DNA of 64,000 bases from Actinomycetospora sp. NBRC 106378 (GCF_030269685.1 NZ_BSTT01000010.1:1-64000); one strand, 5' to 3'; positions 33,198 through 42,985 are shown, numbered from the stretch's first letter. The notes: generated by a model from the letters alone, not told the origin. Made by a program: numbers and translations.

Positions 33198-33917
33198 TCA
33201 GACCGCGCGGACGAGCACCGCGTGCGCGACCAGCGGGTCGACCTCGGACTGCCGACCGCCGGAGCCGACGTTCACGGCGTCCCCGAAGCGGGGGATGCCG
33301 ACGACCTCGACGTCGCTGCCCGGCAGGACGCCCGCGGCCTTGAGCCCGGCCATCAGCGGCTCGTTGAGCTGCACGTGCTCGGCGATCCGGCGGATGACGA
33401 CCTTGCCGCCGCCGGCGCGCGCGAACTCGTCGAGGCGGACCAGCCCGGCCTCGTCGGGGGTGGGGGTGCGGGTGGGCAGCTCCGTGCCCTCGCCGCGGAG
33501 CTCCTCGAGCCCGGGGATCGGGTTGCCGTAGGGGGAGACGGCGGGCTCGCCGAGCAGCGCGAAGACCTTGCGCTCGACGGCGTCGCTCATCACGTGCTCC
33601 CAGCGGCAGGCCTCGGTGTGGACGTGCTCCCACTCCAGCCCGATGACGTTGACCAGCAGGAGCTCGGCGAGCCGGTGCTTGCGCATGACGGACACGGCCT
33701 TGCCGCGGCCCTCCGGCGTCAGCTCGAGGTGGCGATCCCCGGCGACGTTGACGAGACCGTCGCGCTCCATCCGGGCCACCGTCTGGCTGACGGTCGGCCC
33801 GCTCTGCTCGAGGCGTTCCGCGATGCGCGCACGCAGCGGCACCACACCCTCCTCCTCGAGCTCGTAGATGGTGCGCAGGTACATCTCCGTGGTGTCGATG
33901 AGGTCGTTCATCCCCAC
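33198..33917 (-). CDS. ideR: DtxR/IdeR-family metal-dependent repressor
   Basis: 239 residues (M3 at 33911 is an equally good start). Winged helix 1-70 ('MYLRTIYELEEEGVVPLRARIAERL', 'SGPTVSQTVARMERDGLV'). Metal-binding and dimerisation domain 71-140 with 'TEACRWEHVMSD', which holds the Cys, Glu and His ligands of the primary site; Met at the N-terminus is also a ligand in DtxR. SH3-like domain 165-235. It represses iron uptake when Fe2+ is high. Position next to galE and near sigB supports IdeR/DtxR rather than MntR. No clear iron box was found in the window. Confidence 0.93.
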   Translation of the reverse strand: MGMNDLIDTTEMYLRTIYELEEEGVVPLRARIAERLEQSGPTVSQTVARMERDGLVNVAGDRHLELTPEGRGKAVSVMRKHRLAELLLVNVIGLEWEHVHTEACRWEHVMSDAVERKVFALLGEPAVSPYGNPIPGLEELRGEGTELPTRTPTPDEAGLVRLDEFARAGGGKVVIRRIAEHVQLNEPLMAGLKAAGVLPGSDVEVVGIPRFGDAVNVGSGGRQSEVDPLVAHAVLVRAV

Positions 33918-33970
33918 CCCTTCCGATCCTGATCACCATCCTACCGAGAGGGACACGGCACGATGGAGCC

Positions 33971-34891
33971 GTGCCGAACTCGCAGGGGCCGCTCGTCACC
34001 GCCGCCGATCTGCTCGCCGAGCTGGCCGGGGGCCCGGCCGGGACCGACGGCCGTCCGGTCGTGCTCGACGTCCGCTGGCGGCTGACGCCGCCGCCGAAGA
34101 AGCGGACCCGTCGCCGGCCCGACCCGGTCGGTGAGCCCGACTTCGACGCCGGCCACGTGCCCGGTGCCGTGTTCGTCGACGTCGACTCCGAACTGGCCGG
34201 GCCGCCCGGGCCCGCGGGCCGCCACCCGCTGCCCGACCCGGACGACCTGCAGACCACGCTCCGCCGCGCCGGGATCGTCCCGTCGAGCTCGGTGGTCGTC
34301 TACGACGCCGTCGGCGCGGGCGACGGCATGGCCGCCGCGCGGGCGTGGTGGGTGCTGCGCTGGGCGGGCCTCGCGCCCGGGCGGGTCCGGGTCCTCGACG
34401 GCGGCTTCGGGGCGTGGACCGCCGCGGGCGGCGAGTCCTCGACCGTGTCGGGCGGGGCGCGGACCCAGGGCGACGTCGACGTGGCCGGCGGGGCCATGCC
34501 GGTGCTCACCGCCGAGTCCGCCGCCACCGCGGCGCGCGGCGGGACCCTGATCGACGCGCGGGCGGCCGAGCGCTACCGCGGCGAGACCGAGCCGATCGAC
34601 CCCGTGGCCGGGCACATCCCGGGCGCGGTCAACGTCCCGGTGGCGGGGGTGCTCGCCGAGGACGGCCGGTGGAAGCCGCCGGCCGAGCTCGCCGAGCTGC
34701 TCGGGCGGGTCGGGATCGGGGCCGGGGACGGGAAGGAGGCCGGGGCGTACTGCGGGTCCGGGGTGAGCGCGGCGATGCTCGTGCTCGCCGCCGAGATCGC
34801 CGGGGTCCGGCCGCCGGAGGACCCGGTCGCGCTCTACGTCGGCTCCTGGTCGAACTGGGTGGCGGGCAAGCGGCCCGTCGAGACCGGCTAG
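33971..34891 (+). CDS. Thiosulfate/3-mercaptopyruvate sulfurtransferase (tandem rhodanese)
   Basis: 306 residues from a GTG. Two rhodanese domains: 1-150 (inactive; 'DVRWRL', 'GHVPGAVFVD') and 165-306 (active; 'DARAAERYRGE', 'GHIPGAVNVP'). The catalytic Cys is in 'YCGSGVSA' (about 260); the CGSGV(T/S) loop suits mercaptopyruvate sulfurtransferase. It moves sulfane sulfur to acceptors such as thiols or cyanide. Divergent from ideR by 53 bp and first in line with acuC and pat. Confidence 0.93.
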   Translation: MPNSQGPLVTAADLLAELAGGPAGTDGRPVVLDVRWRLTPPPKKRTRRRPDPVGEPDFDAGHVPGAVFVDVDSELAGPPGPAGRHPLPDPDDLQTTLRRAGIVPSSSVVVYDAVGAGDGMAAARAWWVLRWAGLAPGRVRVLDGGFGAWTAAGGESSTVSGGARTQGDVDVAGGAMPVLTAESAATAARGGTLIDARAAERYRGETEPIDPVAGHIPGAVNVPVAGVLAEDGRWKPPAELAELLGRVGIGAGDGKEAGAYCGSGVSAAMLVLAAEIAGVRPPEDPVALYVGSWSNWVAGKRPVETG

Positions 34892-34948
34892 GCCCATCCG
34901 ACCGGTCGAGCTCCGCTGGGCCCGGTCTCCCTCGGTAGCGTCACCGCC

Positions 34949-36115
34949 ATGCGCGCCACGGTCGTCTGGGACGAGGCCCTGCTGGCCTACAAGCTGTCGA
35001 ACGACCATCCGCTGCACCCGGTCCGGCTGGACCTCACGATGCGGCTGGCCCGCAGCCTCGGGGTGCTCGAGGGGGTCGAGCCGCTGATCCCGACGCCCGC
35101 GCCCGACGAGGAGCTGGAGCGGGTGCACGTCGCCTCCTACCTCGACGCGGTCCGCCTCGCGCCGAGCCACGGGGACGACCCGGTGCACCAGCTCGGGACC
35201 AGCGACAACCCGATCTTCGAGGGCATGCACGACGCGTCGGCGCTGGTGGCGGGCGGCTCGATCGCCGCGGCGCGGGAGATCGCGGAGGGGCGGACCGACC
35301 GGGCGGTGAACCTCTCGGGCGGGCTGCACCACGCGATGCGCGACCACGCCTGGGGCTTCTGCGTCTACAACGACTGCGCGATCGCCATCAGCTGGCTGCT
35401 CGACCACGGCTACAGCCGGATCGCGTACGTCGACACCGACGTGCACCACGGTGACGGGGTGCAGGCCGCGTTCCTCGACGACCCGCGGGTGATGACGATC
35501 TCGGTCCACCAGCACCCGCGGACCCTCTGGCCCGGCACCGGGTTCCCCTCGGAGCTGGGGGAGGGCGCCGCCGCCGGCACCGCGATCAACCTGCCGCTCC
35601 CGCCCGGCACCCGCGACCAGGCGTGGCTGCGGGCCTTCCACGCCGTCGTCCCGGGCCTGCTGCGCGCGTTCGAGCCGCAGATCCTCGTCACGCAGTGCGG
35701 CGCCGACACCCACCACGAGGACCCGCTGGCCGAGCTGTCGCTCACCGTCGACGGGCACCGCGCGATCTACCGGGCGTGCCGTGACCTCGCGACCGAGTAC
35801 GCGGGCGGCAAGTGGCTCGCCCTCGGCGGCGGCGGCTACAACCTGTTCCGGGGCGTGCCCCGCTCCTGGACCCACCTGCTCGCGACGGTGCTCGACCGCG
35901 ACGTCGACCCGGACCGGACCATCCCGGCGGAATGGATGTCACACGCCGCCACGCTGACGAACCGGCCGCTGCCGACGACCATGACGGAGGAGGCCCCGAC
36001 GGACTGGACGCCGTGGGGCGGCTACACCGAGATCGACGTCGATCGCTTCGTCCTGGAGACCCGCCGTGCGGTGTTCCCGCTGCACGGTCTCGAACCGCAG
36101 AACGTCCTGGACTGA
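34949..36115 (+). CDS. acuC: AcuC-type deacetylase (class I/II HDAC fold)
   Basis: 388 residues. Zn-dependent deacetylase signatures: 'LSGGLHHAMRDHAWGFCVYND' region (His pair about 128-135), 'YVDTDVHHGDGVQ' (Asp/His ligands about 162-168), 'QCGADTHHEDPLAE' (Asp about 252) and 'ALGGGGYN' (about 290). AcuC removes acetyl groups from lysines, classically reactivating acetyl-CoA synthetase. Only 3 bp separate it from pat, which encodes the opposing acetyltransferase. Confidence 0.93.
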   Translation: MRATVVWDEALLAYKLSNDHPLHPVRLDLTMRLARSLGVLEGVEPLIPTPAPDEELERVHVASYLDAVRLAPSHGDDPVHQLGTSDNPIFEGMHDASALVAGGSIAAAREIAEGRTDRAVNLSGGLHHAMRDHAWGFCVYNDCAIAISWLLDHGYSRIAYVDTDVHHGDGVQAAFLDDPRVMTISVHQHPRTLWPGTGFPSELGEGAAAGTAINLPLPPGTRDQAWLRAFHAVVPGLLRAFEPQILVTQCGADTHHEDPLAELSLTVDGHRAIYRACRDLATEYAGGKWLALGGGGYNLFRGVPRSWTHLLATVLDRDVDPDRTIPAEWMSHAATLTNRPLPTTMTEEAPTDWTPWGGYTEIDVDRFVLETRRAVFPLHGLEPQNVLD

Positions 36116-36118
36116 TCC

Positions 36119-38863
36119 ATGAGCCCACCCCCGGTCGAGGAGATCTCGAACCTCGACGCGGCCACCACCCCCGTGACGGCCGTGCCCGACGCGCCCTACC
36201 CGCGCCACTGGGAGGCCGACGTGGTCGCGGCCGACGGTGCCACCGCGCACCTGCGCCCGATCACGCCGGCCGACGCCGACGCCGTCGTCGCGTTCCACGG
36301 GCGCCTCTCCGAGCGCACCCGGTACTACCGCTACTTCAGCCCGTACCCGACGATCCCGGCCCGCGACCTCAAGCGGTTCGTCGAGGTCGACCACCACGAC
36401 TCGGTCGCCCTCGTCCTCTGGCTCGGCGGCGAGATCATCGCGATCGGGCGGTACGTGCGGCTCGGCGCCGACGAGGCGGGCGGGGCGAACGACGCCGCCG
36501 AGGTCGCCTTCGTCGTGCGCGACGACCACCAGGGTCGCGGCCTCGGCTCGATCCTGCTCGAGCACCTCGCGGCCGCCGCGCAGGAGGTGGGCATCCGCCG
36601 GTTCGTGGCCGAGGTCCTGGCCGAGAACCGGGCGATGGTGCACACGTTCCGCCAGGCCGGCTACGACGTGACCCGCTCGCTCGACGGCTCCACGCTGCAC
36701 CTCGAGTTCGACGTCGCGGCCACCGACCGCTCGACCGAGGTACGCCGCTCGCGGGAGCAGGCGGCCGAGGCCCGGTCGGTGTCGAACGTGCTGACCCCCC
36801 GCTCGGTGGCGGTCGTCGGGGCATCCACCGACGAACACAAGCTCGGCCACGTGGTGCTGCGCAACCTGCTGCTCGGGGGCTTCACCGGCCCCGTCTACCC
36901 GGTCAACCCGGAGGCCCGGTCGGTACGCGGCGTGCGCGCCTACCCGACCGTCACCGACATCCCCGACGACGTCGACCTCGCGGTGCTGGCCGTCCCGCCG
37001 GAGGAGGTGCCCGGGGTCGTCGACGGCTGCCTCGCCAAGGGGGTGCGGGCCCTCGTCGTGGTGACGTCGGGCTTCGGCGAGACCGGCGACGCGGGGATCG
37101 CCCGCCAGCGCGAGCTGGTGACCGACGCCCGTTCCCGCGGGATGCGGGTGGTGGGCCCGAGCGCGCTCGGCGTCGTCAACCTCGACCCCGCCGTGCGCCT
37201 GAACGCGTCGCTGGCCCCGACGCTGCCCCCGCCGGGCCGGGTCGGCTTCTTCTGCCAGTCCGGCGCCCTGGGCATCCAGATCCTCGCCGCGGCCGCGCAG
37301 CGCCGCCTCGGGCTCTCGACGTTCGTCTCGGCCGGCAACCGCGCCGACCTCTCGGGCAACGACCTCATGCAGTACTGGGACACCGACCCCGCCACGGACG
37401 TCGTCCTGCTCTACCTCGAGAGCTTCGGCAACCCGCGCAAGTTCGCCCGCGTCGCTCGACGGCTGGCCCGCCGCAAGCCCGTGGTGGCGGTGGCCTCGGG
37501 GCGCCACGCGACGCCGGGGCTCGCGGCGAGCACCTCGCCGCTGGAGGAGGCGTCGGTCGGCGCCGTCTTCGACCAGTCCGGGGTCATCCGGGTCGGCTCG
37601 GTCGACGAGCTGTTCGACGTCGCCCTGCTCGTGGCCAACCAGCCGCTGCCCCGGGGTCCGCGGATCGGCGTGGTCGGCAACTCGAGCGCGCTAGGTCTGC
37701 TGGCCGCGGACGTGGCCCTCGCGAACGGCATGCACCTCGCGTTCCCGCCGGTCGACGTCGGAGCGATGGCCGATCCGGCCGAGCTCGCCGACGCCGCCCT
37801 GCAGGCCCTCGAGGACGACCGCTGCGACGCCCTGGTGATCGTCTTCTCACCGCCGGTGGCCACCGACGGGGCCGCGCACGCGGACGCCCTCGCCGAGGTC
37901 GTGACCAGCGCCGACAAGCCGGTCACCACGACGTTCCTGGCGTCCTCCGGGGTACCCGAGCACCTCGTGGTGCCCTCCGAGTTCGGCGGCTCGGCGGTGC
38001 CCGCGCGGGGCAGCGTCCCGTCCTACCCCTCGCCCGAGCGCGCGGTGGTCGCCCTGGCCCGGGTCGTGCGCTACACCCAGTGGCTCGAACGCCCCGTCGG
38101 CGACTTCGTCGTGCCGCCGGGCTGCGATCTCGCCGCGGCCCGGGCCTTCGTCGACGACCTCGGCCCCGTCGAGACGGCTCTCGTGCTCGACGACGACCAG
38201 ACCGCCGAGCTGCTCCGCCGCGTCGGCATCCGCATCGCGCCGTTCCGACGGGCGCGCACGCGGGACCAGGCGGTCGAGGCCGCCCGGGCCCTGCGGGCGG
38301 ACGGCGGCGCGGAGGTCGTCGTCAAGACCGTGGTCCGCACCTGGCGGCACCGCTCCGACCTCGCCGGGGTGCGGACGGGCCTGAGCGACGACGAGTCGGT
38401 CGCGTACGCCTACCAGCAGCTCACCGACCTGTCCGGCTCGCCGGAGGTCGACGTCCAGGTGCAGGTCCCGCCGGGGATGCCGGTGGTGGTGGAGCTGCGT
38501 GACGACCCGTCGTTCGGCTCGCTGGTCTCCTTCGGGCTCGCCGGGGTGGTCACGGAGCTCCTCGGCGACCGCGCGTACCGCGCGACCCCGCTCTCGACGA
38601 TGGACGCGCACACCCTCGTGCGCGCCCCGCGGGCGGCGCCGATGCTCGACGGCTACCGGGGGGCGCGGCCGATGGATCTGGCCGCGCTGGAGGACCTGCT
38701 CCTGCGGGTCGGGCAGCTCGCCGACCACGTCCCGGAGCTGCGGTCGCTGGTGCTCGACCCGGTCCTCGTGGCCGAGCGCGGGGTCCATCCGACGTCGATC
38801 CGGGCCGTCCTGGGGCCGCCGCCGGGGCCCCGCGACGGCGGCCCACGGCGACTCCGCGGGTGA
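36119..38863 (+). CDS. pat: Protein lysine acetyltransferase Pat (GNAT fused to NDP-forming acyl-CoA synthetase)
   Basis: 914 residues. GNAT domain about 35-195 ('LRPITPADADAVVAFHGRLS', 'FVVRDDHQGRGLGSILLEHLA'). CoA-binding domain from about 225 ('SVAVVGASTDEHKLGHVVLRN'), succinyl-CoA-synthetase-like ligase domains to about 690, and a C-terminal ATP-grasp domain from about 695. GNAT at the N-terminus is the type II Pat order of actinomycetes, the reverse of Salmonella Pat. The synthetase-like part usually senses acetyl-CoA and no longer makes it. Coupled with acuC; acs (43199) is the expected target. Confidence 0.93.
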   Translation: MSPPPVEEISNLDAATTPVTAVPDAPYPRHWEADVVAADGATAHLRPITPADADAVVAFHGRLSERTRYYRYFSPYPTIPARDLKRFVEVDHHDSVALVLWLGGEIIAIGRYVRLGADEAGGANDAAEVAFVVRDDHQGRGLGSILLEHLAAAAQEVGIRRFVAEVLAENRAMVHTFRQAGYDVTRSLDGSTLHLEFDVAATDRSTEVRRSREQAAEARSVSNVLTPRSVAVVGASTDEHKLGHVVLRNLLLGGFTGPVYPVNPEARSVRGVRAYPTVTDIPDDVDLAVLAVPPEEVPGVVDGCLAKGVRALVVVTSGFGETGDAGIARQRELVTDARSRGMRVVGPSALGVVNLDPAVRLNASLAPTLPPPGRVGFFCQSGALGIQILAAAAQRRLGLSTFVSAGNRADLSGNDLMQYWDTDPATDVVLLYLESFGNPRKFARVARRLARRKPVVAVASGRHATPGLAASTSPLEEASVGAVFDQSGVIRVGSVDELFDVALLVANQPLPRGPRIGVVGNSSALGLLAADVALANGMHLAFPPVDVGAMADPAELADAALQALEDDRCDALVIVFSPPVATDGAAHADALAEVVTSADKPVTTTFLASSGVPEHLVVPSEFGGSAVPARGSVPSYPSPERAVVALARVVRYTQWLERPVGDFVVPPGCDLAAARAFVDDLGPVETALVLDDDQTAELLRRVGIRIAPFRRARTRDQAVEAARALRADGGAEVVVKTVVRTWRHRSDLAGVRTGLSDDESVAYAYQQLTDLSGSPEVDVQVQVPPGMPVVVELRDDPSFGSLVSFGLAGVVTELLGDRAYRATPLSTMDAHTLVRAPRAAPMLDGYRGARPMDLAALEDLLLRVGQLADHVPELRSLVLDPVLVAERGVHPTSIRAVLGPPPGPRDGGPRRLRG

Positions 38864-38919
38864 CCCGTGCGGGTGAGGGGTGCGGTGTCGCCGCGGCGGG
38901 TCGGGCACCATCGCCGGCG

Positions 38920-39411
38920 ATGCGTGCGCTGCCGATGATCGTGATGCTCGCCGCCGCCCTGCTGCTCGCCGCCGGGTGCGGCGGACCCGAGCAGCCGGCG
39001 TCCCCGCCGTCCCCGTCGTCGTCGCCACCTGCCACGCTTCCCACCGGCGCCCCGCCCGGCGGGACCTCGACCCCGCCGGTGCCGCCCGACCCGCTGGTCG
39101 CCACGCCTCCGCCCGGCGGCACGGCGCTCGACCCCGCCCGAGTCACGACGACGGGTCTCCCGGCCGGGCTCCCGACGCTCGTCTGGACCACGGGCCCCCG
39201 CACCCTCGGCGTGTACGGGCGGGCCGGGGGATGCACGGAGTCCACCGCGACCGTCGCGTCCCAGACGGCCGAGGCGGTGACGGTGCACGTCACCCAGACG
39301 TCCACCTCGACCGGACCGTGCACCCGCGAGCTGCGCTACCCGGCGTTCGAGCTGCCGCTGGACGCGGACCTGGGGGAGCGCCGCGTGGTGCTGACCGGCG
39401 AGGTGCGCTGA
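38920..39411 (+). CDS. Putative lipoprotein
   Basis: 163 residues from ATG 38920. Signal peptide with lipobox 'LLLAAGCGG' (Cys about 19). A Pro/Ser/Thr-rich linker (20-75) is followed by a compact C-terminal domain with two Cys ('GGCTESTATV' and 'GPCTRELRYP') that could form a disulfide. No named family recognised. An upstream in-frame GTG/ATG (38860) would add 20 residues before the signal and is unlikely. Follows pat by 56 bp. Confidence 0.8.
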   Translation: MRALPMIVMLAAALLLAAGCGGPEQPASPPSPSSSPPATLPTGAPPGGTSTPPVPPDPLVATPPPGGTALDPARVTTTGLPAGLPTLVWTTGPRTLGVYGRAGGCTESTATVASQTAEAVTVHVTQTSTSTGPCTRELRYPAFELPLDADLGERRVVLTGEVR

Positions 39412-39726
39412 GCACGGGCGTGGCGCGCCGCTGACGTCCGGCGTCCGCCGTGGGCCACCGCTGACGTCCGGGGCCGGGAAGCTGAGGAACCGGGACGGCC
39501 CCCGGCCGCCCCGGCCCCTCGTCGCGGGTGACCGGGCAGGGTCACCGTGTCGGTGGCCGGGCGGGGGTACCGCCGTCCCGGCGTGCAGCGCGTGACACGC
39601 GTTGCTCTGACCAGAGCATGCTCCTGCCCGGTCGGACGGGTCAAGCGGCCGACCGGAGGGGCCGTCCGGGAACGGACGACCCGCTTCGGCGGCACAGCGT
39701 CACCCCGAAACGCCCGGACACGACGA
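39412..39726. other. Non-coding spacer with repeats between lipoprotein and sigB terminator
   Basis: No gene with coding character on either strand. It contains a direct repeat GCTGACGTCCGG (about 39431 and 39470) and a near-perfect operator-like palindrome TGCTCTG-AC-CAGAGCA (39603-39618). The frames here are short, overlap sigB or lack ribosome-binding sites. A small RNA is possible but has no direct support. Confidence 0.5.
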
Positions 39727-39771
39727 ACGGCCGGTGCGGAGCCCCCGTTCGGGAGCCCGTACCGGCCGTCG
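39727..39771 (-). terminator. Terminator hairpin after sigB
   Basis: ACGGCCGGT (39727-39735) pairs with ACCGGCCGT (about 39760-39768): perfect 9-bp arms with a 24-nt loop that contains its own GAGCCCCCGTTCGGGAGC stem. Placed 26 bases beyond the sigB stop on the minus strand. Confidence 0.65.
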
Positions 39772-39796
39772 GTTCCGTGCGGTGTCGCGGTGGGTG

Positions 39797-40861
39797 TCAG
39801 CTCGCGGCGTAGGCCTTGAGCCGGCGGGCCCGGTCGCCCTCGCGCAGCTTGGACATGACCTCGCGCTCGATCTGACGCACACGCTCACGGGAGAGCCCGA
39901 AGCGCTTGCCGATCTGGTCGAGCGTGCGCGGCTGGCCGTCGTCGAGGCCGTAGCGCAGCCGGATCACGTTCTGCTCGCGCTCGTCGAGCGTGGCGATCAC
40001 GCGACGCATGTCGTCGTGCAGCAGGCCGGAGATCACCGTCGACTCGGCGTCGGTGGCCTCGGCGTCCTCGATGAAGTCCCCGAGCGGGGCCTCCTCCTCG
40101 GACCCGACCGGCATGTCGAGGCTCACCGGGTCGCGGCTGTGGTCGAGCAGGTCGGCCACCTTCTCCACCGCGAGGCCCGACTCCTCGGCCAGCTCCTCGT
40201 TCGTGGCCTCGCGGCCGAGGGTCTGGTGCAGGTCGCGCTTGATGCGGGCCAGCTTGTTCACCTGCTCGACCAGGTGGACGGGCAGGCGGATGGTGCGGGC
40301 CTGGTCGGCCATGCCGCGGGTGATGGCCTGACGGATCCACCACGTGGCGTAGGTCGAGAACTTGAAGCCCTTGGCGTAGTCGAACTTCTCCACGGCCCGG
40401 ATGAGGCCGAGGTTGCCCTCCTGGATCAGGTCGAGCAGCGGCATCCCGCGGCCGGTGTAGCGCTTGGCCAGCGAGACGACGAGTCGCAGGTTCGCCTCGA
40501 GCAGGTGGGCGCGAGCCCGGCGGCCGTCGCGGGCCACCAGGCGCAGGTCCTTGGCCCGCTCCGGGTCGATCTCGCCGGTCGGGTCCTCGAGCAGGTGCGC
40601 CGCGAACACGCCGGCCTCGATGCGCTTCGCGAGCTCCACCTCGTCGGCGGCCGTCAGCAGCGCGGTCTTTCCGATACCGTTCAGGTAGACCCGGACGAGG
40701 TCGGCGGCCGGGCTCTGGGCGTCCAGGTCGCTCTGGATCTCGGCCTCGGTCTGCAACGCAGTGGTCTCGGAGGTCTCGGCGCCGTCGGGGGTCGACTCGG
40801 GCAGGACGGCCTCGGCAGTCACGTCACTGCGAGACGTCTGCGGGGCGAGTGTCGCCGTCAT
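39797..40861 (-). CDS. sigB: RNA polymerase sigma factor, SigB/RpoD subfamily
   Basis: 354 residues. No region 1.1. Region 1.2 about 50-80 ('[21 protein letters not shown]'), region 2 about 115-185 with '[20 protein letters not shown]' and '[13 protein letters not shown]', region 3 about 195-270, region 4 about 290-350 with '[21 protein letters not shown]'. The shape is that of mycobacterial SigB, a stress-time principal-like factor, not the longer SigA. Its location near ideR, as in Mycobacterium and Corynebacterium, supports the name. An ECF-type promoter is visible upstream. Confidence 0.92.
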   Translation of the reverse strand: MTATLAPQTSRSDVTAEAVLPESTPDGAETSETTALQTEAEIQSDLDAQSPAADLVRVYLNGIGKTALLTAADEVELAKRIEAGVFAAHLLEDPTGEIDPERAKDLRLVARDGRRARAHLLEANLRLVVSLAKRYTGRGMPLLDLIQEGNLGLIRAVEKFDYAKGFKFSTYATWWIRQAITRGMADQARTIRLPVHLVEQVNKLARIKRDLHQTLGREATNEELAEESGLAVEKVADLLDHSRDPVSLDMPVGSEEEAPLGDFIEDAEATDAESTVISGLLHDDMRRVIATLDEREQNVIRLRYGLDDGQPRTLDQIGKRFGLSRERVRQIEREVMSKLREGDRARRLKAYAAS

Positions 40862-40908
40862 GGAATCCTCCCTGCGCGGCGCTGGTCTGGCACGCCGCTA
40901 CATGTGGT

Positions 40909-40937
40909 CGAACGCGCGGTGGGGCGCGATCGTTCCC
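40909..40937 (-). promoter_or_regulatory. Putative ECF-sigma (SigE/SigH-type) promoter of sigB
   Basis: On the minus strand GGGAAC (40937-40932) is followed after 17 bases by CGTT (40914-40911). This is the -35/-10 pattern of SigE/SigH-group promoters, which drive sigB in mycobacteria. The predicted start lies about 40 bases before the ATG at 40861. A half unit of the CGAGCGAAGGGC repeat lies just upstream. Confidence 0.55.
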
Positions 40938-41024
40938 GCGCCCTTCGCTCGGACGGGGATAGCCGCTTGTGACGGTGCTGACGCGTGGTTCCGGTCATCG
41001 CGGGACAACGGTGGCGAGTCGCCC

Positions 41025-41459
41025 TCAGATCTCCACGAGCACCGTGAACGGGCCGTCGTTCACCGACTCCACCGCCATGCCGGCCCCGAACACGCCGGTG
41101 GCCACCGTCGCCCCCCGCGCCCGCAGCGCGGCCACCACGGCGTCGACCGTCCGCTCGGCCACGTCACCGGGCGCGGCCGCCGACCACGATGGTCGTCGTC
41201 CCCGGCGCGTCTCGCCGTAGAGCGTGAACTGACTCACGACGAGGAGTCCCGCACCGGTGTCCGCGCACGACTGCTCCCCGTCGAGGATCCGCAGCTCGTG
41301 CAGCTTGCGCGCCATCGTCGTCACCGGCTCGTCCCCGCGCGCCGGGTCGTCGCGGTGCACGCCGAGCAGGACCAGCAGGCCCGGACCGTCGAGGGCCCCG
41401 ACGACGGCACCGTCGACGGTCACCGCGGCCCGCGTCACCCGCGCGACGACGGCCCTCAC
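41025..41459 (-). CDS. dtd: D-aminoacyl-tRNA deacylase
   Basis: 144 residues from a GTG overlapping the methyltransferase stop by 4 nt. Signature '[21 protein letters not shown]' region (about 79-98, with the SQFTLY catalytic motif) and '[20 protein letters not shown]' at the end (the G-M-x-V-x-x-x-N-D-G-P-V/F-T motif). It removes D-amino acids and glycine mischarged on tRNA. Second gene of a two-gene operon. Confidence 0.95.
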   Translation of the reverse strand: MRAVVARVTRAAVTVDGAVVGALDGPGLLVLLGVHRDDPARGDEPVTTMARKLHELRILDGEQSCADTGAGLLVVSQFTLYGETRRGRRPSWSAAAPGDVAERTVDAVVAALRARGATVATGVFGAGMAVESVNDGPFTVLVEI

Positions 41460-42985
41460 GCGGTCGCGTCCCGCGGCACCAGCAGGCCGTGCAGCACCAG
41501 GTCCCGGACCACGGGCAGCGCCGCCGCGGTGAGCTCGCCGACCTCGCGGTCGTGGCCGACGGCGAGCAGCCCGAGCAGGTCGGACAGGGGGAGGTGGCCC
41601 CGGCACCCCGCCAGCAGGGACTCGCCCAGCTCGTCGAGGTCGTGGCGCCACTGCGGACCGTCGAGGCGCACGAGCGTGCCCCCGATCCGCCGCCAGCCCT
41701 CGTCGGAGCCGGTGTAGCCGCGCTCCAGCGCCGTGGTCGGCGGGGCGACGAGCGGCTCGTCGAGCAGGTCGTGCCCGCGCAGCCAGGCCACCCGGTCCAG
41801 CCACGCCTCGATCTCGGGGCCGAGCGGGTCGCCGATGGCCTGGCGCAGGTCCTCGAACACGACCGTGCCCGCGACGCCCGGGGAGGTCCGCCGCAGCGTC
41901 ACGAACCCGAAGCCGATCCCCACCACGTCGTGCGCCGCGAAGAAGTCCAGCCACTCCGCGCTGCGGGCGCGCCCGGCCGCGGACGCCGGGTCGACGCCGG
42001 CGTCGCGCAGCCACGTGCCGACGTGCAGCGCCGGGTCGGCGACGTCCCGCTGCACCACCCACGCGTCCAGCCCGTCCGGACCGGCCGCGCGGATGGCCTC
42101 CTCGACCCAGGCCCGCGGCCGGGTGGCCCAGCCGGTCCCGGGCTCCTCGGCGGCCTCGAGGTCCGCGCCGGTGATCAGCCAGGAGGCGAGCAGCTGGCCG
42201 ACCCCACCCGACGTCAGGAAGGCGGGGAGGGTGGAGACGAGCAGGGCGGAGGCGCCGTCGCCGCCGAGCCCGGAGTCGCGGTAGACGTGCTCGACGGCGG
42301 GCGGTCCGGGGACGAACGGCGGGTTGCAGACGACCTGGTCGAACCGGCGGCCGTCGACCGGCTTCCACCAGGGGCCGGTGAGCACCTCGGCCTCGACGCC
42401 GGAGATCGCGAACGTGGCGCGGGCGAGGACGTTCGCCCGCTCCGAGACGTCGGTGGCGGTCAGGGCGGCGGCGTGGCCCGAGCAGTGCAGGGTCTGCACG
42501 CCGCAGCCGGCCCCGAGGTCGAGCAGCGTGCCGACCGGCCGGCGCACGGTCGCCCGGGCCAGCGACATCGACGCCGCACCGGCCCCGAGCACGTGGTCGA
42601 CGTCCTTGCCGTCACCGGCGTCGAGGTCGGAGATCACCCACCACGATCCGTGGTCGTCGGCGTGTGGGCGCAGGTCCAGCCCGGCCGCCACGCCGTCCCC
42701 GCTGCGGCGCAGCAGCTCGGCGTCGAGGAGCTCGTCCAGCGCGACGGGGTCGAACGCCGCGGTCGCCTCCGCGTCGCTCACGGACTCGGCGAGCAGGAAC
42801 AGGCGCACCAGGGTGCGGAAGGACCCGGCGTCGGGAAGGGACCGGCGGGCGGGCTCCGGCTCGCCGCGGTCGAGGGCGGCCCCGGCCTCGGCGCCGAGCG
42901 CCTCCGCCACGCCCTCGACGGTGAAGCCGGCCGCGCGGAACACCGGGGCGAGACGCGCGGCGACGTCGGGCAGTCGATCGATCAC
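41456..42985 (-). CDS. Class I SAM-dependent methyltransferase with N-terminal helical domain
   Basis: 509 residues. The N-terminal about 135 residues are a conserved helical domain. The methyltransferase core has '[15 protein letters not shown]' (SAM motif I, about 155) and 'VVCNPPF' (motif IV, about 213). The NPPF tetrapeptide indicates methylation of an exocyclic base nitrogen or a protein glutamine, as in RlmG/RsmC/PrmC-like enzymes. A C-terminal domain of about 170 residues follows. An rRNA target is likely but unproven; the coupled dtd gene also points to translation. Confidence 0.88.
   Translation of the reverse strand: MIDRLPDVAARLAPVFRAAGFTVEGVAEALGAEAGAALDRGEPEPARRSLPDAGSFRTLVRLFLLAESVSDAEATAAFDPVALDELLDAELLRRSGDGVAAGLDLRPHADDHGSWWVISDLDAGDGKDVDHVLGAGAASMSLARATVRRPVGTLLDLGAGCGVQTLHCSGHAAALTATDVSERANVLARATFAISGVEAEVLTGPWWKPVDGRRFDQVVCNPPFVPGPPAVEHVYRDSGLGGDGASALLVSTLPAFLTSGGVGQLLASWLITGADLEAAEEPGTGWATRPRAWVEEAIRAAGPDGLDAWVVQRDVADPALHVGTWLRDAGVDPASAAGRARSAEWLDFFAAHDVVGIGFGFVTLRRTSPGVAGTVVFEDLRQAIGDPLGPEIEAWLDRVAWLRGHDLLDEPLVAPPTTALERGYTGSDEGWRRIGGTLVRLDGPQWRHDLDELGESLLAGCRGHLPLSDLLGLLAVGHDREVGELTAAALPVVRDLVLHGLLVPRDATA

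Noticed and set aside
33918-33970. Iron box (DtxR/IdeR site) upstream of ideR
   Set aside because: No TTAGGTTAGSCTAACCTAA-like 19-bp dyad is present; only a short GGCAC/GTGCC dyad over the rhodanese start is seen.
39528-39819. Two short plus-strand frames before and into the sigB 3' end
   Set aside because: They overlap the terminator and sigB coding sequence in antisense and show no codon bias or ribosome-binding site.
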